Below are positions 1 through 9,814 of a DNA stretch of 64,000 nt, piece after piece. The position numbers and the translations under genes were made by a program. The stretch is from Actinomycetota bacterium. GTDB lineage: Bacteria; Actinomycetota; CADDZG01; JAHWKV01. The stretch covers positions 57,451 through 121,450 of the forward strand of contig JAHWKU010000005.1 in assembly GCA_019347715.1 (NCBI GenBank), written 5' to 3'. The first letter of the stretch is position 1. Each line of letters opens with the position of its first letter. The notes below the pieces were generated by a model. It made no database searches and was not told the origin of the DNA. It was given only the letters and a program-made list of their open reading frames with translations.

Positions 1-345
1 TTCCAGCTCAGTCGAGATAAATGCATCTCCCTTTCCAAAGCCCTCAGAAGCATCAAGCACGAAGACAACAACATCCACCTCGGAGTAAGTCCTCCTCACG
101 ACTGCATTCAGCCTCTGACCCAGAGGTGTCTTTGGCTTGTGTAGTCCAGGCGTGTCGATGAAGATTACCTGGGCGGATTCCAAGTTGAGGATGCCTCGGA
201 TCGCGTTGCGAGTGGTTTGTGGCTTATTGCTCATGATCGCGACCTTGCTGCCTACAAGCCTGTTCAACAGGGTCGACTTGCCTACGTTCGGCCGGCCGAC
301 GATTGAGGCGAAGCCGGACTTGAATCCTTGCGGGACCTCCTGCAC
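1..345 (-). CDS. era: GTPase Era, N-terminal part (runs off window)
   Basis: Era is a GTPase with a KH domain that binds 16S rRNA during 30S ribosome assembly. The visible 115 residues contain the P-loop GRPNVGKST near residue 20 and the G3 motif DTPG followed by LHKPK, which is characteristic of Era rather than other TRAFAC GTPases. The C-terminal KH domain lies outside the window. The start is a GTG that overlaps the stop codon of the upstream CorC-like gene by one base (TAGTG), so translation is probably coupled. The order phoH-ybeY-corC-era is common in actinobacteria and firmicutes. Identity is secure; only the N-terminal part can be checked. Confidence 0.93.
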   Translation of the reverse strand, partial: MQEVPQGFKSGFASIVGRPNVGKSTLLNRLVGSKVAIMSNKPQTTRNAIRGILNLESAQVIFIDTPGLHKPKTPLGQRLNAVVRRTYSEVDVVVFVLDASEGFGKGDAFISTELE

Positions 346-1604
346 TACTTGAGTGCCGAGTGATGAACGAGAACCTTGGCGATCCGCCGGCCCTTGGTCT
401 CCTCGACCTCGAAGCGAATGGCATCCACGGCCACCTCATCCCCCTCATTCGCCACCCGGCCCAAGATGGCCCCGATCAAGCCCCCAACGGAGTCCCACTC
501 TTCGTGGGGGAGACTTGCCGTGAGCAGATCATTCAATTCGTCGATCCCAAGTCTGGCGTCGACGCGCAAAGTAGTTGGATCGATCTCCTCGACAATTGGT
601 TCCTCCCGGTCGTATTCATCGGAGATTTCGCCCACCAACTCTTCGAGGAGATCCTCCAAAGTCACGAGACCCGATACCTGACCGTATTCGTCCACAACGA
701 CCATCATGTGGGTTTTCTTCTCACGCATTTCCCGAAGAAGTTCCGTGACCTTTTTCGATTCCGGGACGAAGTGGGTCTCACGGGCCACATCCTTTGCAGT
801 TTTTGCCTTCGAGCTGCCGTTTCGACTCTTCTTAACCAGATCTTTCAGGTAGATAGTCCCGACGACGTTGTCGATCTCCCCATCGATCACCGGCATTCTC
901 GAGTATGGGGACCCCAACATGGTGTCGAGAGCATCCTTGAAACGCGTATTGGCCTCCAGGCAAACCATGTCGGGGCGAGGAACCATGACTTCCCTTACGA
1001 CGGTATCGCCGAACTCAAAGATCGAGTGAATCATTTCTCGCTCGGAAGGTTCGATCACGTCCTCCGACTGGGCAACATCAATGATCGACTTGATCTCTTC
1101 CTCAGAAGTAATGGGCCCCCGCGGCACTCCCCTGCCGGGCAGCAGGAAGAGAAAGAGACGGTTGATCCTCACCATGGCAATCGATAGCGGAAGCAGCGCT
1201 TTACCCAGGTAAAAAACCGGTCTCGCCGATATCAGCATCACTTGGTCAGGGCGTTCCAGTATCCATGTCCTCGGAGCAAGCTCGACCAGGTGAAACAGCA
1301 CAAAAGTCAGAACCAATATTGCGAAGACCTCGGCAAAGACGACACCCTCCCTCACCATCAGGGCAGTGATCAGAACCATGGCCGTCACCCGGGAGATCAA
1401 CATCACCAGAAGTGAAGCGGTCAGGTATGGCCGCGGGTTTTCGGCGATTGCAACGAGCAGCTTCCCCCTCTTGGGATGTTCGTGCTCTAGGCGTAGCGCT
1501 CTGGCTATCGTCAGTCGCGAAATGGCGTTGACCCAGGCGGAAGTGAGAAACGAAGCGAACAAGAAAGCCGCGGCGATGGAGATCTGAACGATGTTCGCTC
1601 TCAT
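345..1604 (-). CDS. CNNM/CBS-domain transporter-like protein (CorC/HlyC family)
   Basis: A 419-residue membrane protein of the CorC/HlyC/CNNM family. The N-terminal ~140 residues are a DUF21 (CNNM) membrane domain with several hydrophobic helices. A CBS pair follows (about 195-325, opening with VMVPRPDMVCLEA), then a CorC_HlyC C-terminal domain (about 335-415). Members are linked to Mg2+/Co2+ movement; the old name haemolysin is misleading. The ATG overlaps the ybeY stop by four bases (ATGA) and the 3' end overlaps the era start, so it sits inside the phoH-ybeY-era operon. The family is clear, but the transported ion cannot be inferred from sequence. Confidence 0.88.
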   Translation of the reverse strand: MRANIVQISIAAAFLFASFLTSAWVNAISRLTIARALRLEHEHPKRGKLLVAIAENPRPYLTASLLVMLISRVTAMVLITALMVREGVVFAEVFAILVLTFVLFHLVELAPRTWILERPDQVMLISARPVFYLGKALLPLSIAMVRINRLFLFLLPGRGVPRGPITSEEEIKSIIDVAQSEDVIEPSEREMIHSIFEFGDTVVREVMVPRPDMVCLEANTRFKDALDTMLGSPYSRMPVIDGEIDNVVGTIYLKDLVKKSRNGSSKAKTAKDVARETHFVPESKKVTELLREMREKKTHMMVVVDEYGQVSGLVTLEDLLEELVGEISDEYDREEPIVEEIDPTTLRVDARLGIDELNDLLTASLPHEEWDSVGGLIGAILGRVANEGDEVAVDAIRFEVEETKGRRIAKVLVHHSALK

Positions 1605-2080
1605 TTTGCCCGAGCCCCCTCGCGGCCGGTGTGACGCTTTTCCCGCCCCCTCATGACCTGGGCAGATTCCTCGGTGTCGTGATCGAAGCCGAGAAGATGA
1701 AGGATGCCGTGAGCGACCAATAGGTCAATCTCGGAGTCGATGCCCTCGGTCGCCTGCAAGGCTGCGACCTCAGGACAAACGATCACCTCTCCAATCAGAA
1801 ATGGAGGGTCATCTCCCGGCTGCACCCCTCCGGCAATGAGGCCGTCGATAGAAAAGGAAAGGACGTCCGTAGGTCCGCACTCGTCTCGATATTGCGAGTT
1901 CATCTCCGACATCTTCTGCGCGTCGACGAACACTATCGAGAGTTCACCGGTGGCCCCTTCCGCGACGGCCGTCCTGCGGGCAACATCCTCGACATGCGGA
2001 ATGTCGATGACAACATCCTGCAAATCGAGAACAGATACTTCGAGGTCCTCGGGTCTTACAGAAGCGGAATCGGATTCCAT
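1601..2080 (-). CDS. ybeY: endoribonuclease YbeY
   Basis: YbeY is a zinc-dependent endoribonuclease needed for 16S rRNA 3'-end maturation and 70S quality control. The 159-residue protein has the signature HGILHLLGFDHD, with zinc-ligand histidines at about 124, 128 and 134, and the upstream TDVLSFSID motif. Length is normal. It starts three bases after the phoH stop and overlaps the CorC-like gene by ATGA, so it is in one transcription unit with phoH and era, all tied to RNA or ribosome maturation. Confidence 0.95.
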   Translation of the reverse strand: MESDSASVRPEDLEVSVLDLQDVVIDIPHVEDVARRTAVAEGATGELSIVFVDAQKMSEMNSQYRDECGPTDVLSFSIDGLIAGGVQPGDDPPFLIGEVIVCPEVAALQATEGIDSEIDLLVAHGILHLLGFDHDTEESAQVMRGREKRHTGREGARAK

Positions 2081-2083
2081 ATT

Positions 2084-3082
2084 CTAAGAGCGCACAGGTG
2101 GAATGGAGGCCTCGGCTCCCTCCGTCACGGGTCTTTCTGCGAAACGACGATAAGCCTCAACTATCTGCATGACGATCTTGTGACGGACGACATCCTCAGA
2201 ATGCAGATACGAGAACGCGACTCCGTTGATGTCTTTCAATATCTCCTGCACCAACACCAGACCTGACTTTTGCCCTTGGGGGAGGTCGATCTGGGTGATG
2301 TCACCGGTGACGACTGCTCTAGATCCGAATCCAAGACGAGTCAAAAACATCTTCATCTGTTCGGCCGTGGTGTTCTGAGCCTCGTCCAGAATGATGAACG
2401 AATCGTTAAGGGAGCGGCCACGCATGAAAGCAAGGGGCGCCACCTCTATGGTCCCGCGCTCCATGGCCCGGTCGTGAGCTTCGGGCTCGAGCATCTCGTA
2501 AAGAGCGTCGTATAGCGGCTTCAAGTAAGGGTCTACTTTGGCGGCTATGTCTCCAGGCAAGAAGCCGAGCCGTTCGCCGGCTTCTACCGCCGGGCGCGTA
2601 AGGACAATCCTTCTGACCAGCTTCTCCTGAAGAGCATGGATGGCAGAGGCCACCGCGAGGTAGGTCTTTCCGGTTCCAGCTGGACCTATCCCAAACACGA
2701 TCGTGTTGTTTCGGATGGCATCGATGTATCTGCCCTGGCCGACGGTTTTGGGCCTGATCGACTTCGCCCGTGTCGTTAGAACCGCGTCGGTCAAAACCTT
2801 GGAGGGGCGGCCGGTTCCTCCTTTCACCATGTCGATCGAGCGGCCAACCGAATCTGCCGTTAGCACGTGCCCCTGATCTAGCAACTGGATCAGCTCTTCG
2901 AACAGGTGGGCAACCCGTTCAGCCTCGACGGGGTCGCCGGTGATCGTGATCTCGTTGCCCCTGACCAGGATGCTGGTGTTGAACCCTTCCTCGATCAGCT
3001 TGAGGAGTTCGTCTCGGCTTCCGAAGAGGCTGACCATGGCACGCTCTCCGGGTACCAGGATCTTTACCTTGGTTTCGTTCAC
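2084..3082 (-). CDS. phoH: PhoH-like ATPase
   Basis: PhoH-family ATPases are predicted RNA-associated P-loop enzymes; in actinobacteria the gene next to ybeY is this PhoH-like (YbeZ) form. The 332-residue protein has an N-terminal KH-like region (about 1-75), a Walker A motif GPAGTGKT at 133-140 and a Walker B stretch FIILDEAQNTT, all diagnostic. The start is GTG (NETKVKILVPG follows) with only a weak purine-rich stretch upstream. It is probably the first gene of the phoH-ybeY-corC-era operon, because the next gene upstream, bldD, ends 116 bases away. Confidence 0.93.
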   Translation of the reverse strand: MNETKVKILVPGERAMVSLFGSRDELLKLIEEGFNTSILVRGNEITITGDPVEAERVAHLFEELIQLLDQGHVLTADSVGRSIDMVKGGTGRPSKVLTDAVLTTRAKSIRPKTVGQGRYIDAIRNNTIVFGIGPAGTGKTYLAVASAIHALQEKLVRRIVLTRPAVEAGERLGFLPGDIAAKVDPYLKPLYDALYEMLEPEAHDRAMERGTIEVAPLAFMRGRSLNDSFIILDEAQNTTAEQMKMFLTRLGFGSRAVVTGDITQIDLPQGQKSGLVLVQEILKDINGVAFSYLHSEDVVRHKIVMQIVEAYRRFAERPVTEGAEASIPPVRS

Positions 3083-3198
3083 TATGTGGTGTTTCTGCCC
3101 ACCTTCATCGCCACGAGAATAGCCGAATCTGATCGCAGGTAGTGAAAGTGACTCTTAGGGGGCCTAGCAGTGGTTTCGCTCTAACAGATCAGGACTGC

Positions 3199-3696
3199 TC
3201 AGCTCAAAACCGCAGCTTTGAGCCCAAGGTTTTCGATTCTCCCAAAAAGAGATTCTGGGGTGAGATCGAGAACGCTCGCGATGGCCCGGAGATCATCGCT
3301 TCTTATCGTGAGGATCTTCCCGTTGAAGTCACCGCGCTGCATCTGGACGGTGTTCAGATATCGCAGCAGAACCGTCTTTTCGGGAGCGTCTACTACCTGC
3401 AGACGCTGAAGGTCGATACGGATCTTTTCAGGGATCTGAATCTGTAGCTCTTTGGTGTCTTCATCCTCGAGGTCCTTCGGTAAAAGATGGTCGACCGGAA
3501 CCCCATAAAAAATGGCGAGACGCTGAAGTCTCGGCACTGAAATACTTCTCTCTCCACGCTCGTAAGCCCCGAGCACCGAAGCCTTGAACTCCTTTGTCGA
3601 TGCCGTCTCGACGTCGTTTAAGGAGAGTCCCTTCTGTAGACGGATGTTACGCAGTCGCTCGCCCACCTTGACGGCGTAACTCAAGTCGTAAGACAT
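3199..3696 (-). CDS. bldD: BldD-like c-di-GMP-responsive regulator
   Basis: A 165-residue two-domain regulator. Residues ~10-73 form an XRE/HTH_3 DNA-binding domain ending YGVPVDHLLP. Residues ~90-158 match the BldD C-terminal domain. The BldD c-di-GMP motif RxD-x8-RxxD is fully present: R121-G-D123, eight residues, then R132-S-D-D135. In Streptomyces BldD this motif holds a c-di-GMP tetramer that dimerises the protein on DNA and represses developmental genes. Length and domain order match BldD (about 167 residues). Its targets here cannot be told; no diguanylate cyclase lies in the window. A purine-rich GGGGGTAAGAG precedes the ATG. The 185-base gap before the next gene (3697-3881) shows no further gene. 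Confidence 0.9.
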   Translation of the reverse strand: MSYDLSYAVKVGERLRNIRLQKGLSLNDVETASTKEFKASVLGAYERGERSISVPRLQRLAIFYGVPVDHLLPKDLEDEDTKELQIQIPEKIRIDLQRLQVVDAPEKTVLLRYLNTVQMQRGDFNGKILTIRSDDLRAIASVLDLTPESLFGRIENLGLKAAVLS

Positions 3697-3881
3697 CTCT
3701 TACCCCCAACCTACTAGTCACCGAGGCTACCACAGAGGGTGGCAACCTCCCGCTCCTTGCGCCCCCAAATTTTCACTTAGCGTGAGCAATCGTACGTGAA
3801 CGATGGGGTATCTGTAAACCCATGTTTTCCTTTTGGGTCCGATCTTCGCCTAAATAACTTGGATTTCCGTGGTTTGAGGCC

Positions 3882-4628
3882 TCACAGCCAGTCGAACTGG
3901 TACATGAGGGCAGCGATCAACACGACCGCGGCCGTCTCGGTTCGAAGGACGTTGTCTCCCAGCTTGACCTGCTTGGCCCCTGCCTTCTCGAAAGCCAAGG
4001 TCTCACTTTGGGTGAGCCCCCCTTCTGGGCCGACGATCCCAACTACAGATGCAGGATGCGTTCCTTTCAATGAGTCCTTGAGGGCAGCGGCGCTTGTTGC
4101 GTCGGCCAGCAGAGATAGCTCGTAGGAAGAGGAAGTCTCGGCGGCCCCCTCGAGGTCGAGGGGGCCGCTGATTCGAGGAAGCCACGCCCGGCGTGACTGC
4201 TTGGCGGCTTCCCTGCCGATTGTCTGCCATCTGGCCTTCGCCTTCGATCTTCGATCTTCGTTCCACTCGGGCACACTCCTCTCGGAGATGAAGATCCCAA
4301 GGGTGTCGATGCCCATCTCGACGAGTTTCTGAATTACGAAATCGATCTTGGTTCCCTTAGCCAGTCCTTGAAGTACGGCCAGATTAGGTTTCGGTTTCTC
4401 GGTGAAGGTTTCCTCGATGATTTCGCCTTCGGTCTTCTTCGCTGATGCCGTAGTCAATTCCACCAGCCAAACCCTGCCCATTCCATCGGAAACGTGGATG
4501 CGATCGCCCGGCCTCGCACGGCGCACTCTCGCGAGATGAGCCGCATCCACATCTCTCAGTCCGACTCGGCTTCCTTGGATATCTGATGCTTCAACGAAAA
4601 AGAATGGGTCGTGAGTCGGCCTTCTCAC
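3882..4628 (-). CDS. rsmE: 16S rRNA (uracil1498-N3)-methyltransferase RsmE
   Basis: RsmE is a SPOUT-class methyltransferase that methylates U1498 of 16S rRNA. The 248-residue protein has an N-terminal PUA-like part ([19 protein letters not shown]) and the SPOUT knot motifs [11 protein letters not shown] (near 198) and [12 protein letters not shown] (near 221), which bind S-adenosylmethionine. The ATG overlaps the dnaJ stop by four bases, placing it at the end of the hrcA-dnaJ-rsmE heat-shock operon, an arrangement frequently seen in Gram-positive bacteria. Confidence 0.95.
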   Translation of the reverse strand: MRRPTHDPFFFVEASDIQGSRVGLRDVDAAHLARVRRARPGDRIHVSDGMGRVWLVELTTASAKKTEGEIIEETFTEKPKPNLAVLQGLAKGTKIDFVIQKLVEMGIDTLGIFISERSVPEWNEDRRSKAKARWQTIGREAAKQSRRAWLPRISGPLDLEGAAETSSSYELSLLADATSAAALKDSLKGTHPASVVGIVGPEGGLTQSETLAFEKAGAKQVKLGDNVLRTETAAVVLIAALMYQFDWL

Positions 4629-5719
4629 GACTTGAAGGCGCTGCGGATCTTTTCGAAGAAACCGGTCTCCTCAGAGACCTTCTCGCCGCGTGACTTGGCG
4701 AACTCGCGAAGCATCGTCTTTTGATCCTCATTCAACTTGGTGGGGATCTCCACTCCTACTTCAACGAGGAGGTCACCCCGCCCTGCACGCATAAAGTGCG
4801 GCACACCCTTCCCCTTGATTCTCAGAATGTTGCCCGGTTGGGAACCGGCAGGGATCTCGAGATCCACCGGGCCTTCGAGTGTGTCGAGCTCAAGCATCGA
4901 TCCGAGTGCTGCCTGAGTAAACGAAACTGTGACGCCTGCAAGCAGATCATCGCCCTGGCGAGTGAACCTGGGGTCCGGCTTCACCCTCACGGCCACGTAT
5001 AGGTCTCCCGAGTCTGCCCCGCGGCTTCCCGCCTCGCCGCGTCCGGATAGACGGAACTGCGTTCCGTCTTCCACTCCGGCAGGGACCTCGATGGGGACTT
5101 CATCCAGACGCTCGAGCCTTCCTTCGCCGTTGCACTCGCCGCACGGGTCGAGAATCTCTTGACCGGCGCCGCGGCACTGTGGGCAGGTATACGAAGTCAT
5201 CAGATTCCCAAAGACGCTTCTGGTCACCTGGCGCACGGCGCCGGTGCCATCGCATCGCGAACAAGTGGAAGGAGAAGTCCCCGGCTCGGCTCCCGACCCG
5301 CTGCACTTCTCGCAAGTCTGGAGCCTTGGAATCGTTACCGTCTTGTTGGTGCCCCTGATCACATCGTCGAGTTCAACTTCGAGCTCGATCCCAAGGTCGC
5401 TGCCTCGATGCGCGGCCCGCCCCCGCCCTCGGGAGAAGCCCATGGGGTCGTCTCCGAAGAAGGAACGGAAGATGTCGAATGGATCAAAGCCTCCCGAGGG
5501 AACCCGCGCGGTCCCAAACATGTCGTAGTCCCGCCGCTTAACTGGATCGGAAAGAACCGAGTACGCCTCGGCGATCTCCTTGAACTTTCTCTCAGCGTCA
5601 GGATCGTCGGGATTCGCGTCCGGATGGTATTGACGCGCGAGCTGACGGTAGGCCTTCTTTATCTCGTCTTGAGCCGCCTCCCTGGAGACGCCGAGCAGTT
5701 CGTAGTAGTCGCGGTCCAT
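4625..5719 (-). CDS. dnaJ: chaperone DnaJ (type I Hsp40)
   Basis: DnaJ stimulates DnaK ATPase and hands over unfolded substrates. The J domain (1-70) contains the HPD triad at 32-34. A rather short Gly/Phe region follows (GGFDPFDIF...GFSRGRGR). The four zinc-binding CxxCxGxG repeats are complete ([32 protein letters not shown]), then the two C-terminal beta domains. At 364 residues it is a full-length type I protein. It begins five bases after hrcA and would be repressed through the CIRCE operator upstream of hrcA. The dnaK and grpE genes are not in this window. Confidence 0.96.
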   Translation of the reverse strand: MDRDYYELLGVSREAAQDEIKKAYRQLARQYHPDANPDDPDAERKFKEIAEAYSVLSDPVKRRDYDMFGTARVPSGGFDPFDIFRSFFGDDPMGFSRGRGRAAHRGSDLGIELEVELDDVIRGTNKTVTIPRLQTCEKCSGSGAEPGTSPSTCSRCDGTGAVRQVTRSVFGNLMTSYTCPQCRGAGQEILDPCGECNGEGRLERLDEVPIEVPAGVEDGTQFRLSGRGEAGSRGADSGDLYVAVRVKPDPRFTRQGDDLLAGVTVSFTQAALGSMLELDTLEGPVDLEIPAGSQPGNILRIKGKGVPHFMRAGRGDLLVEVGVEIPTKLNEDQKTMLREFAKSRGEKVSEETGFFEKIRSAFKS

Positions 5720-5724
5720 CTCGT

Positions 5725-6750
5725 TCAGTCCTCGCTCGGATCCAATAGGTGCGAAAGCGCGCGGGCTACCGACTCGACCGCTGAGATCGTGTGGGGATAG
5801 TCCATCCGGGTCGGTCCTACGACGCCGACCGTGCCGGTCCGGTCCGAGCCGGCGTCATAAGGCGTGAAGATGACCGCGCACGCACGCAGATGTTCGATCG
5901 GAACTTCGTCTCCGATATAAACCAGCATCGCGCCGGCCGCCCTCACCGACTCGAGGAGGCTGGAGAGAAGCGGCGGTTTCTCCAGTGCTTCGATCACTTC
6001 GTGAGCGGTTGATAGGTCTGCGAACTTATCCGGCGAGAGAATATTTGCCGTCCCTCCGCGGTAGATCCTTTCTTCGACATCTGAGGTAAGGATCTTTTCG
6101 AGCGCTCCCGCGAAAAGCCCTGCATCCTTGGCAGATATGCCCTTTGCGTTCCGCATAGTGGCGGCCAGGTCCTGAAATGCAATGCCATCGAGTTTCTCGT
6201 TCAACTTTCGGGATATCTCTTCCAGCCAAGTCGCCGTTCGATCGGTCGGGAACTCCACAACTCCCTGCCTGACGATCCCGGTGTCTGCGATCAGAAGAAG
6301 TGTGGCCCGCCGAGCGCTTCTGCGAAGCAGTTCCAGCCTGGTCAGTTTGTTCTTACGAGCGGGAGGCGCAACCACCACCGCCGTTGCTTCGGTCACTTCC
6401 GAAAGAACATGGGAAGTGGCGTCCAGTGCATCCTCGAGGCCCCCGAACTCTCCGCGGCTGACGACAGCAATCGCCTTCTGTTCCTCGCGCGTCAGCTCGG
6501 GCCAGGTCGATCCAGGCCAGTTGTCTATGAACCACCGATACCCGAGATCGGTCGGGATCCGGCCTGCAGAGGTGTGGGGCTGACTGATGTAACCGAGTTC
6601 CTCCAGAACCCCCATGTCGTTTCTGATTGTTGCGGGTGAAACCTTTAGGCGGTAGCGGCGCGCCAGAAGCTGGGAGCTCACTGGCTGTCCGTTTTTAACG
6701 TAGTCGCGCACGATCGCTCTTAAGATCGCTGCCTTGCGGGTGTCGATCAT
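5725..6750 (-). CDS. hrcA: heat-inducible transcription repressor HrcA
   Basis: HrcA represses chaperone genes by binding CIRCE. The 341-residue protein has the N-terminal winged helix ([24 protein letters not shown], then [18 protein letters not shown]) and the C-terminal GAF-like domain ending with [18 protein letters not shown], all characteristic. A perfect CIRCE lies just upstream of the ATG, so autoregulation is expected. There is no clear Shine-Dalgarno sequence before the ATG. Heat-shock regulation in this organism thus uses HrcA/CIRCE for at least dnaJ. Confidence 0.96.
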   Translation of the reverse strand: MIDTRKAAILRAIVRDYVKNGQPVSSQLLARRYRLKVSPATIRNDMGVLEELGYISQPHTSAGRIPTDLGYRWFIDNWPGSTWPELTREEQKAIAVVSRGEFGGLEDALDATSHVLSEVTEATAVVVAPPARKNKLTRLELLRRSARRATLLLIADTGIVRQGVVEFPTDRTATWLEEISRKLNEKLDGIAFQDLAATMRNAKGISAKDAGLFAGALEKILTSDVEERIYRGGTANILSPDKFADLSTAHEVIEALEKPPLLSSLLESVRAAGAMLVYIGDEVPIEHLRACAVIFTPYDAGSDRTGTVGVVGPTRMDYPHTISAVESVARALSHLLDPSED

Positions 6751-6764
6751 TTCGGTAGTTCAGG

Positions 6765-6791
6765 TTAGCACTCGGCCCCTGCGAGTGCTAA
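6765..6791. promoter_or_regulatory. CIRCE operator upstream of hrcA
   Basis: A perfect inverted repeat TTAGCACTC-N9-GAGTGCTAA is present 14 bases upstream of the hrcA ATG and inside the 55-base hrcA-lepA gap. This is an exact match to the CIRCE consensus bound by HrcA. It should control hrcA-dnaJ-rsmE. Being palindromic it is read on both strands, but lepA is on the same strand and ends just upstream, so only hrcA is a plausible target. Confidence 0.97.
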
Positions 6792-6805
6792 CCTCAGGGC
6801 GGCTT

Positions 6806-8608
6806 TTACCTGTCCAAGAGCAGGGCAGCCATGAAAGCCTCCTGGGGGATCTCGACGGACCCAACCTGCTTCATCCGGCGCTTGCCGGCCTTCTGCTTCT
6901 CCAAAAGTTTGCGCTTTCGGGTGACGTCACCTCCATAGCATTTGGCAATTACGTCCTTACGAACGGCCTTGATGGTCTCCCTCGCAATGATTCGAGAGCC
7001 GATGGCAGCCTGAATCGCAACGTCGAACAGCTGCCTAGGGATGAGCTGCCTCAGCTTCTCGGTCATCTTCTTGCCGTAGGTATAGGCCTTATCCCTGTGC
7101 ACGATCGCGCTGAACGCATCGACCGGCTGCTGATGGAGAAGGATTTCGACCTTCACCAGGTCCCCTTCCCGATAACCGATCGGCTCATAATCGAGGGATC
7201 CGTATCCCTTGGTGCGGCTCTTCAGTTGATCGAAAAAGTCCACGATCATCTCCGCGAGCGGAACGTGATACCGAAGCTCAACTCGCTCTTCCGAAAGGTA
7301 ATGCATCTCCTTCAGCTCTCCCCTCCTGTCCTGGCAAAGCTCCATGATCGGGCCGACGAATTCCGAAGGGGCAATGACCATCGCAGCCACATATGGCTCG
7401 CGGACCTCGGAGATACCCCCCGGATCGGGCATCTCTGCGGGGTTATGAACTATGAGGATCTCCCCCGACGCCTGCACTACCTCGTAAGCAACACTCGGCA
7501 CCGTTACCAGCAGATCGAGATCGAACTCTCGCTCCAGCCTCTCCCTAACGATGTCCATGTGCAGAAGCCCAAGAAACCCGCAACGGAAACCGAATCCAAG
7601 CGCCTGCGAGCTTTCGGGCTCGAAGACGAAGGCCGCGTCGTTCAGACGAAGCTTGCCGAGGGCTTCGCGCAGATCGTCATATTGGTCTCCGTCTGTTGGA
7701 TAAAGACCGGCCCAAACCATGGGCTTGGGTTCGCGGTAGCCCGGTAGAGGTTCGAGGGCAGGACGATCGAGAGTCGTGATCGTGTCACCTACGTTTGCCT
7801 GGCGAACATTCTTGACGCTTGGGATCACGTATCCCACGTCTCCGGCCTCGAGAACACCGACCGGAATCATGTTGGGGGCAAACACGCCAACTTCCTCGGT
7901 CTCGCTGATTGTGCCCGTCGCCATCATTCGAATCTTCTGGCGAGCTCTCAGCTCTCCATCTCTCACTCTTACGAAGGTGAGCACACCGCGATAGTTGTCA
8001 TAGCTCGAATCAAAGATGAGGGCTCTGGTGGGCGCATCCGGGTCTCCCGAAGGCGGGGGCACCCTGCTAACGATCTCCTCCAGGAGATCTCCGACGCCAT
8101 CACCAGTCTTTCCGGACACACGCCGAATCGACCCAGGATCGATACCCATCAGCTGCGATAGTTCCTTCGAAACCCGCTCTGGATCCGATGCGGGAAGGTC
8201 GATCTTGTTGAGCACCGGGATGACCTCGAGCCCCGCTTCCATCGCAAGATAGAGGTTGGCGAGGGTCTGAGCCTCGACGCCCTGAGCTGCGTCGACCAGC
8301 AGTACGACCCCATCACATGCAGCCAGCGAACGCGATACCTCGTATGTGAAGTCGACATGCCCGGGGGTATCGATCAAATTCAGCTCGTAGGTCTTGCCGT
8401 CGAGCGCCGGGTACTGCAGACGGATGGCCTGAGCTTTGATGGTTATCCCGCGCTCGCGTTCGAGATCCATCTTGTCGAGATATTGCTCTCGCATCTCCCG
8501 TTCCGGCACCGCCTTGCAGATCTGCAGTATGCGATCGGCCAGTGTGGACTTGCCGTGATCGACGTGTGCGATCAGGCTGAAGGCGCGTACGAGCGAACGA
8601 TCTTTCAC
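6806..8608 (-). CDS. lepA: elongation factor 4 (LepA)
   Basis: LepA/EF4 is a translational GTPase that acts on stalled or incorrectly translocated ribosomes. The 600-residue protein has the G1 motif AHVDHGKST near the N terminus, DTPGHVDF (G3) and NKIDLP (G4), the EF-G-like domains, and the LepA-specific C-terminal domain ([20 protein letters not shown]). It starts with GTG ([19 protein letters not shown] follows) without an obvious Shine-Dalgarno. It is divergent from rpsT, with 66 bases between the two starts. Confidence 0.97.
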   Translation of the reverse strand: MKDRSLVRAFSLIAHVDHGKSTLADRILQICKAVPEREMREQYLDKMDLERERGITIKAQAIRLQYPALDGKTYELNLIDTPGHVDFTYEVSRSLAACDGVVLLVDAAQGVEAQTLANLYLAMEAGLEVIPVLNKIDLPASDPERVSKELSQLMGIDPGSIRRVSGKTGDGVGDLLEEIVSRVPPPSGDPDAPTRALIFDSSYDNYRGVLTFVRVRDGELRARQKIRMMATGTISETEEVGVFAPNMIPVGVLEAGDVGYVIPSVKNVRQANVGDTITTLDRPALEPLPGYREPKPMVWAGLYPTDGDQYDDLREALGKLRLNDAAFVFEPESSQALGFGFRCGFLGLLHMDIVRERLEREFDLDLLVTVPSVAYEVVQASGEILIVHNPAEMPDPGGISEVREPYVAAMVIAPSEFVGPIMELCQDRRGELKEMHYLSEERVELRYHVPLAEMIVDFFDQLKSRTKGYGSLDYEPIGYREGDLVKVEILLHQQPVDAFSAIVHRDKAYTYGKKMTEKLRQLIPRQLFDVAIQAAIGSRIIARETIKAVRKDVIAKCYGGDVTRKRKLLEKQKAGKRRMKQVGSVEIPQEAFMAALLLDR

Positions 8609-8674
8609 TGAAGGCGAGAGTAGCAGGAGGAGATGCTAAACTCTGCATCCCGCCAAATCGAGCAAGAGACCAAC

Positions 8675-8941
8675 ATGGCCAACATCAAATCGCAACAGAA
8701 ACGAATAAAGACGAACGAACGTAGAAGGCTGCGCAACAAAGCCGTTCGCAGTGAGGTGAAAACCTACGTCAGGAAGTTCGAGGAAGCCCTCGCGGAGGAC
8801 AACAAAGATGAAGCGGCAAAGGCACTCGGCGCCGCCGGACAGAAACTGGACATAGCAGTCTCAAAGGGCGTCCTCCACCGCAACAATGCGGCCAACCGCA
8901 AGTCCTCCCTGGCCCGTCGCCTCAAGACCTCCGGCAGCTGA
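8675..8941 (+). CDS. rpsT: 30S ribosomal protein S20
   Basis: An 88-residue basic protein beginning [20 protein letters not shown], the typical S20 N terminus; S20 binds 16S rRNA in the early 30S body. A longer in-frame ATG 42 bases upstream exists, but the family starts at MANIKS and a weak AAGAG precedes this ATG, so 8675 is chosen. A TAAACT hexamer at 8637-8642 could be a -10 element in the divergent lepA-rpsT gap; no good -35 is seen. The gene ends directly against the convergent minus-strand gene. Confidence 0.96.
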   Translation: MANIKSQQKRIKTNERRRLRNKAVRSEVKTYVRKFEEALAEDNKDEAAKALGAAGQKLDIAVSKGVLHRNNAANRKSSLARRLKTSGS

Positions 8942-9814
8942 TCAGGCGCCAATCCAGCTGAGGGACCATCCCGAAGTCTTTGGTTCGAGCCACGCAGGAG
9001 CCTTCCTGGCCTTGTAGGACTCGGGCGACTCAGGAATCCACCTGATCGCAAGCACCTTCAGACGCTCACCCTCTTCTTTCTCAACATCCAGCACGAACGT
9101 CTCATCCACCACCGCAAGACCGCGCACCCAGACTCTCGAAAGCCAGGAGATCGAAAGCCGTGTCTCGTATCTGACGGTGGACCGCGAGATGAGCCCCGAA
9201 AAGTGGGGAGGGGCCCCCGGATCCAGAACCCCCCACTTCATCGGAACCGCTACGCCGATACCGATGGACTTCCCGACGCCAAGCACGGTTTGGCGAAACG
9301 CTCTTTCGGCTACGAGGTTCAACAGCAGCTCCAGGGCTGCAAAGTGCTTTCGCTTGAATCCTTTGGTTCGCCATTTCTTCTCGGCGTTGGTCAGATAGTC
9401 GTATGCGAACCGCTGGCGCAGCGACACGGGCAGCTCGTAGAGAACGAGGAAGTGCTTCGCCTGATCCAGCATCTTCTGCACCTTGGTCCTCGAGCCAAGG
9501 CTCCAGGCAAGCTGAAAGAAGCGGGTGTCACCGGCCCTCGCGCCGTACTTGGTCTCGAGTTGAGTCCTTGCACGCTCCGATAGGGCATCTCCGGCGATCA
9601 GCGCCACCAGCATGCGCGGATCGTACGGATCTACTTCAAATCCCGACCACGCGTCGATGACCTTGACGCACGTTGGGGGTTCGGAGCCCAAAGCGGCAAG
9701 AGCGCGTTCTGCCTCGACGTCGTGATCCAAAAGGCGAAGCGTCCCTTCCGCCCACTCGATACGGTGCTGCCCGCCAAGGCATCCAACGGTGTCCGTGACC
9801 GCTTCCAGCGTCAC
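8942..9814 (-). CDS. hypothetical protein downstream of holA
   Basis: I do not recognise this 290-residue protein. It is soluble in appearance: no signal peptide, no membrane helix, and mixed composition with many aromatic residues. The middle (about 115-180) is Lys/Arg rich and helical-looking (LTNAEKKWRTKGFKRKHFAALELLLNL). The C-terminal third is rich in Trp and beta-like. Its ATG overlaps the holA stop (ATGA), so it is co-translated with the DNA polymerase III delta subunit, and its own stop abuts rpsT on the other strand. The overlap and intact length support a real gene; function is unknown. Confidence 0.75.
   Translation of the reverse strand: MTLEAVTDTVGCLGGQHRIEWAEGTLRLLDHDVEAERALAALGSEPPTCVKVIDAWSGFEVDPYDPRMLVALIAGDALSERARTQLETKYGARAGDTRFFQLAWSLGSRTKVQKMLDQAKHFLVLYELPVSLRQRFAYDYLTNAEKKWRTKGFKRKHFAALELLLNLVAERAFRQTVLGVGKSIGIGVAVPMKWGVLDPGAPPHFSGLISRSTVRYETRLSISWLSRVWVRGLAVVDETFVLDVEKEEGERLKVLAIRWIPESPESYKARKAPAWLEPKTSGWSLSWIGA

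Noticed and set aside
360..1187. Long plus-strand frames opposite housekeeping genes (also at 5159, 6734, 10877, 14841)
   Set aside because: They are antisense shadows of corC, dnaJ, lepA, comEC and leuS; they show no family signatures and only mirror the codon bias.
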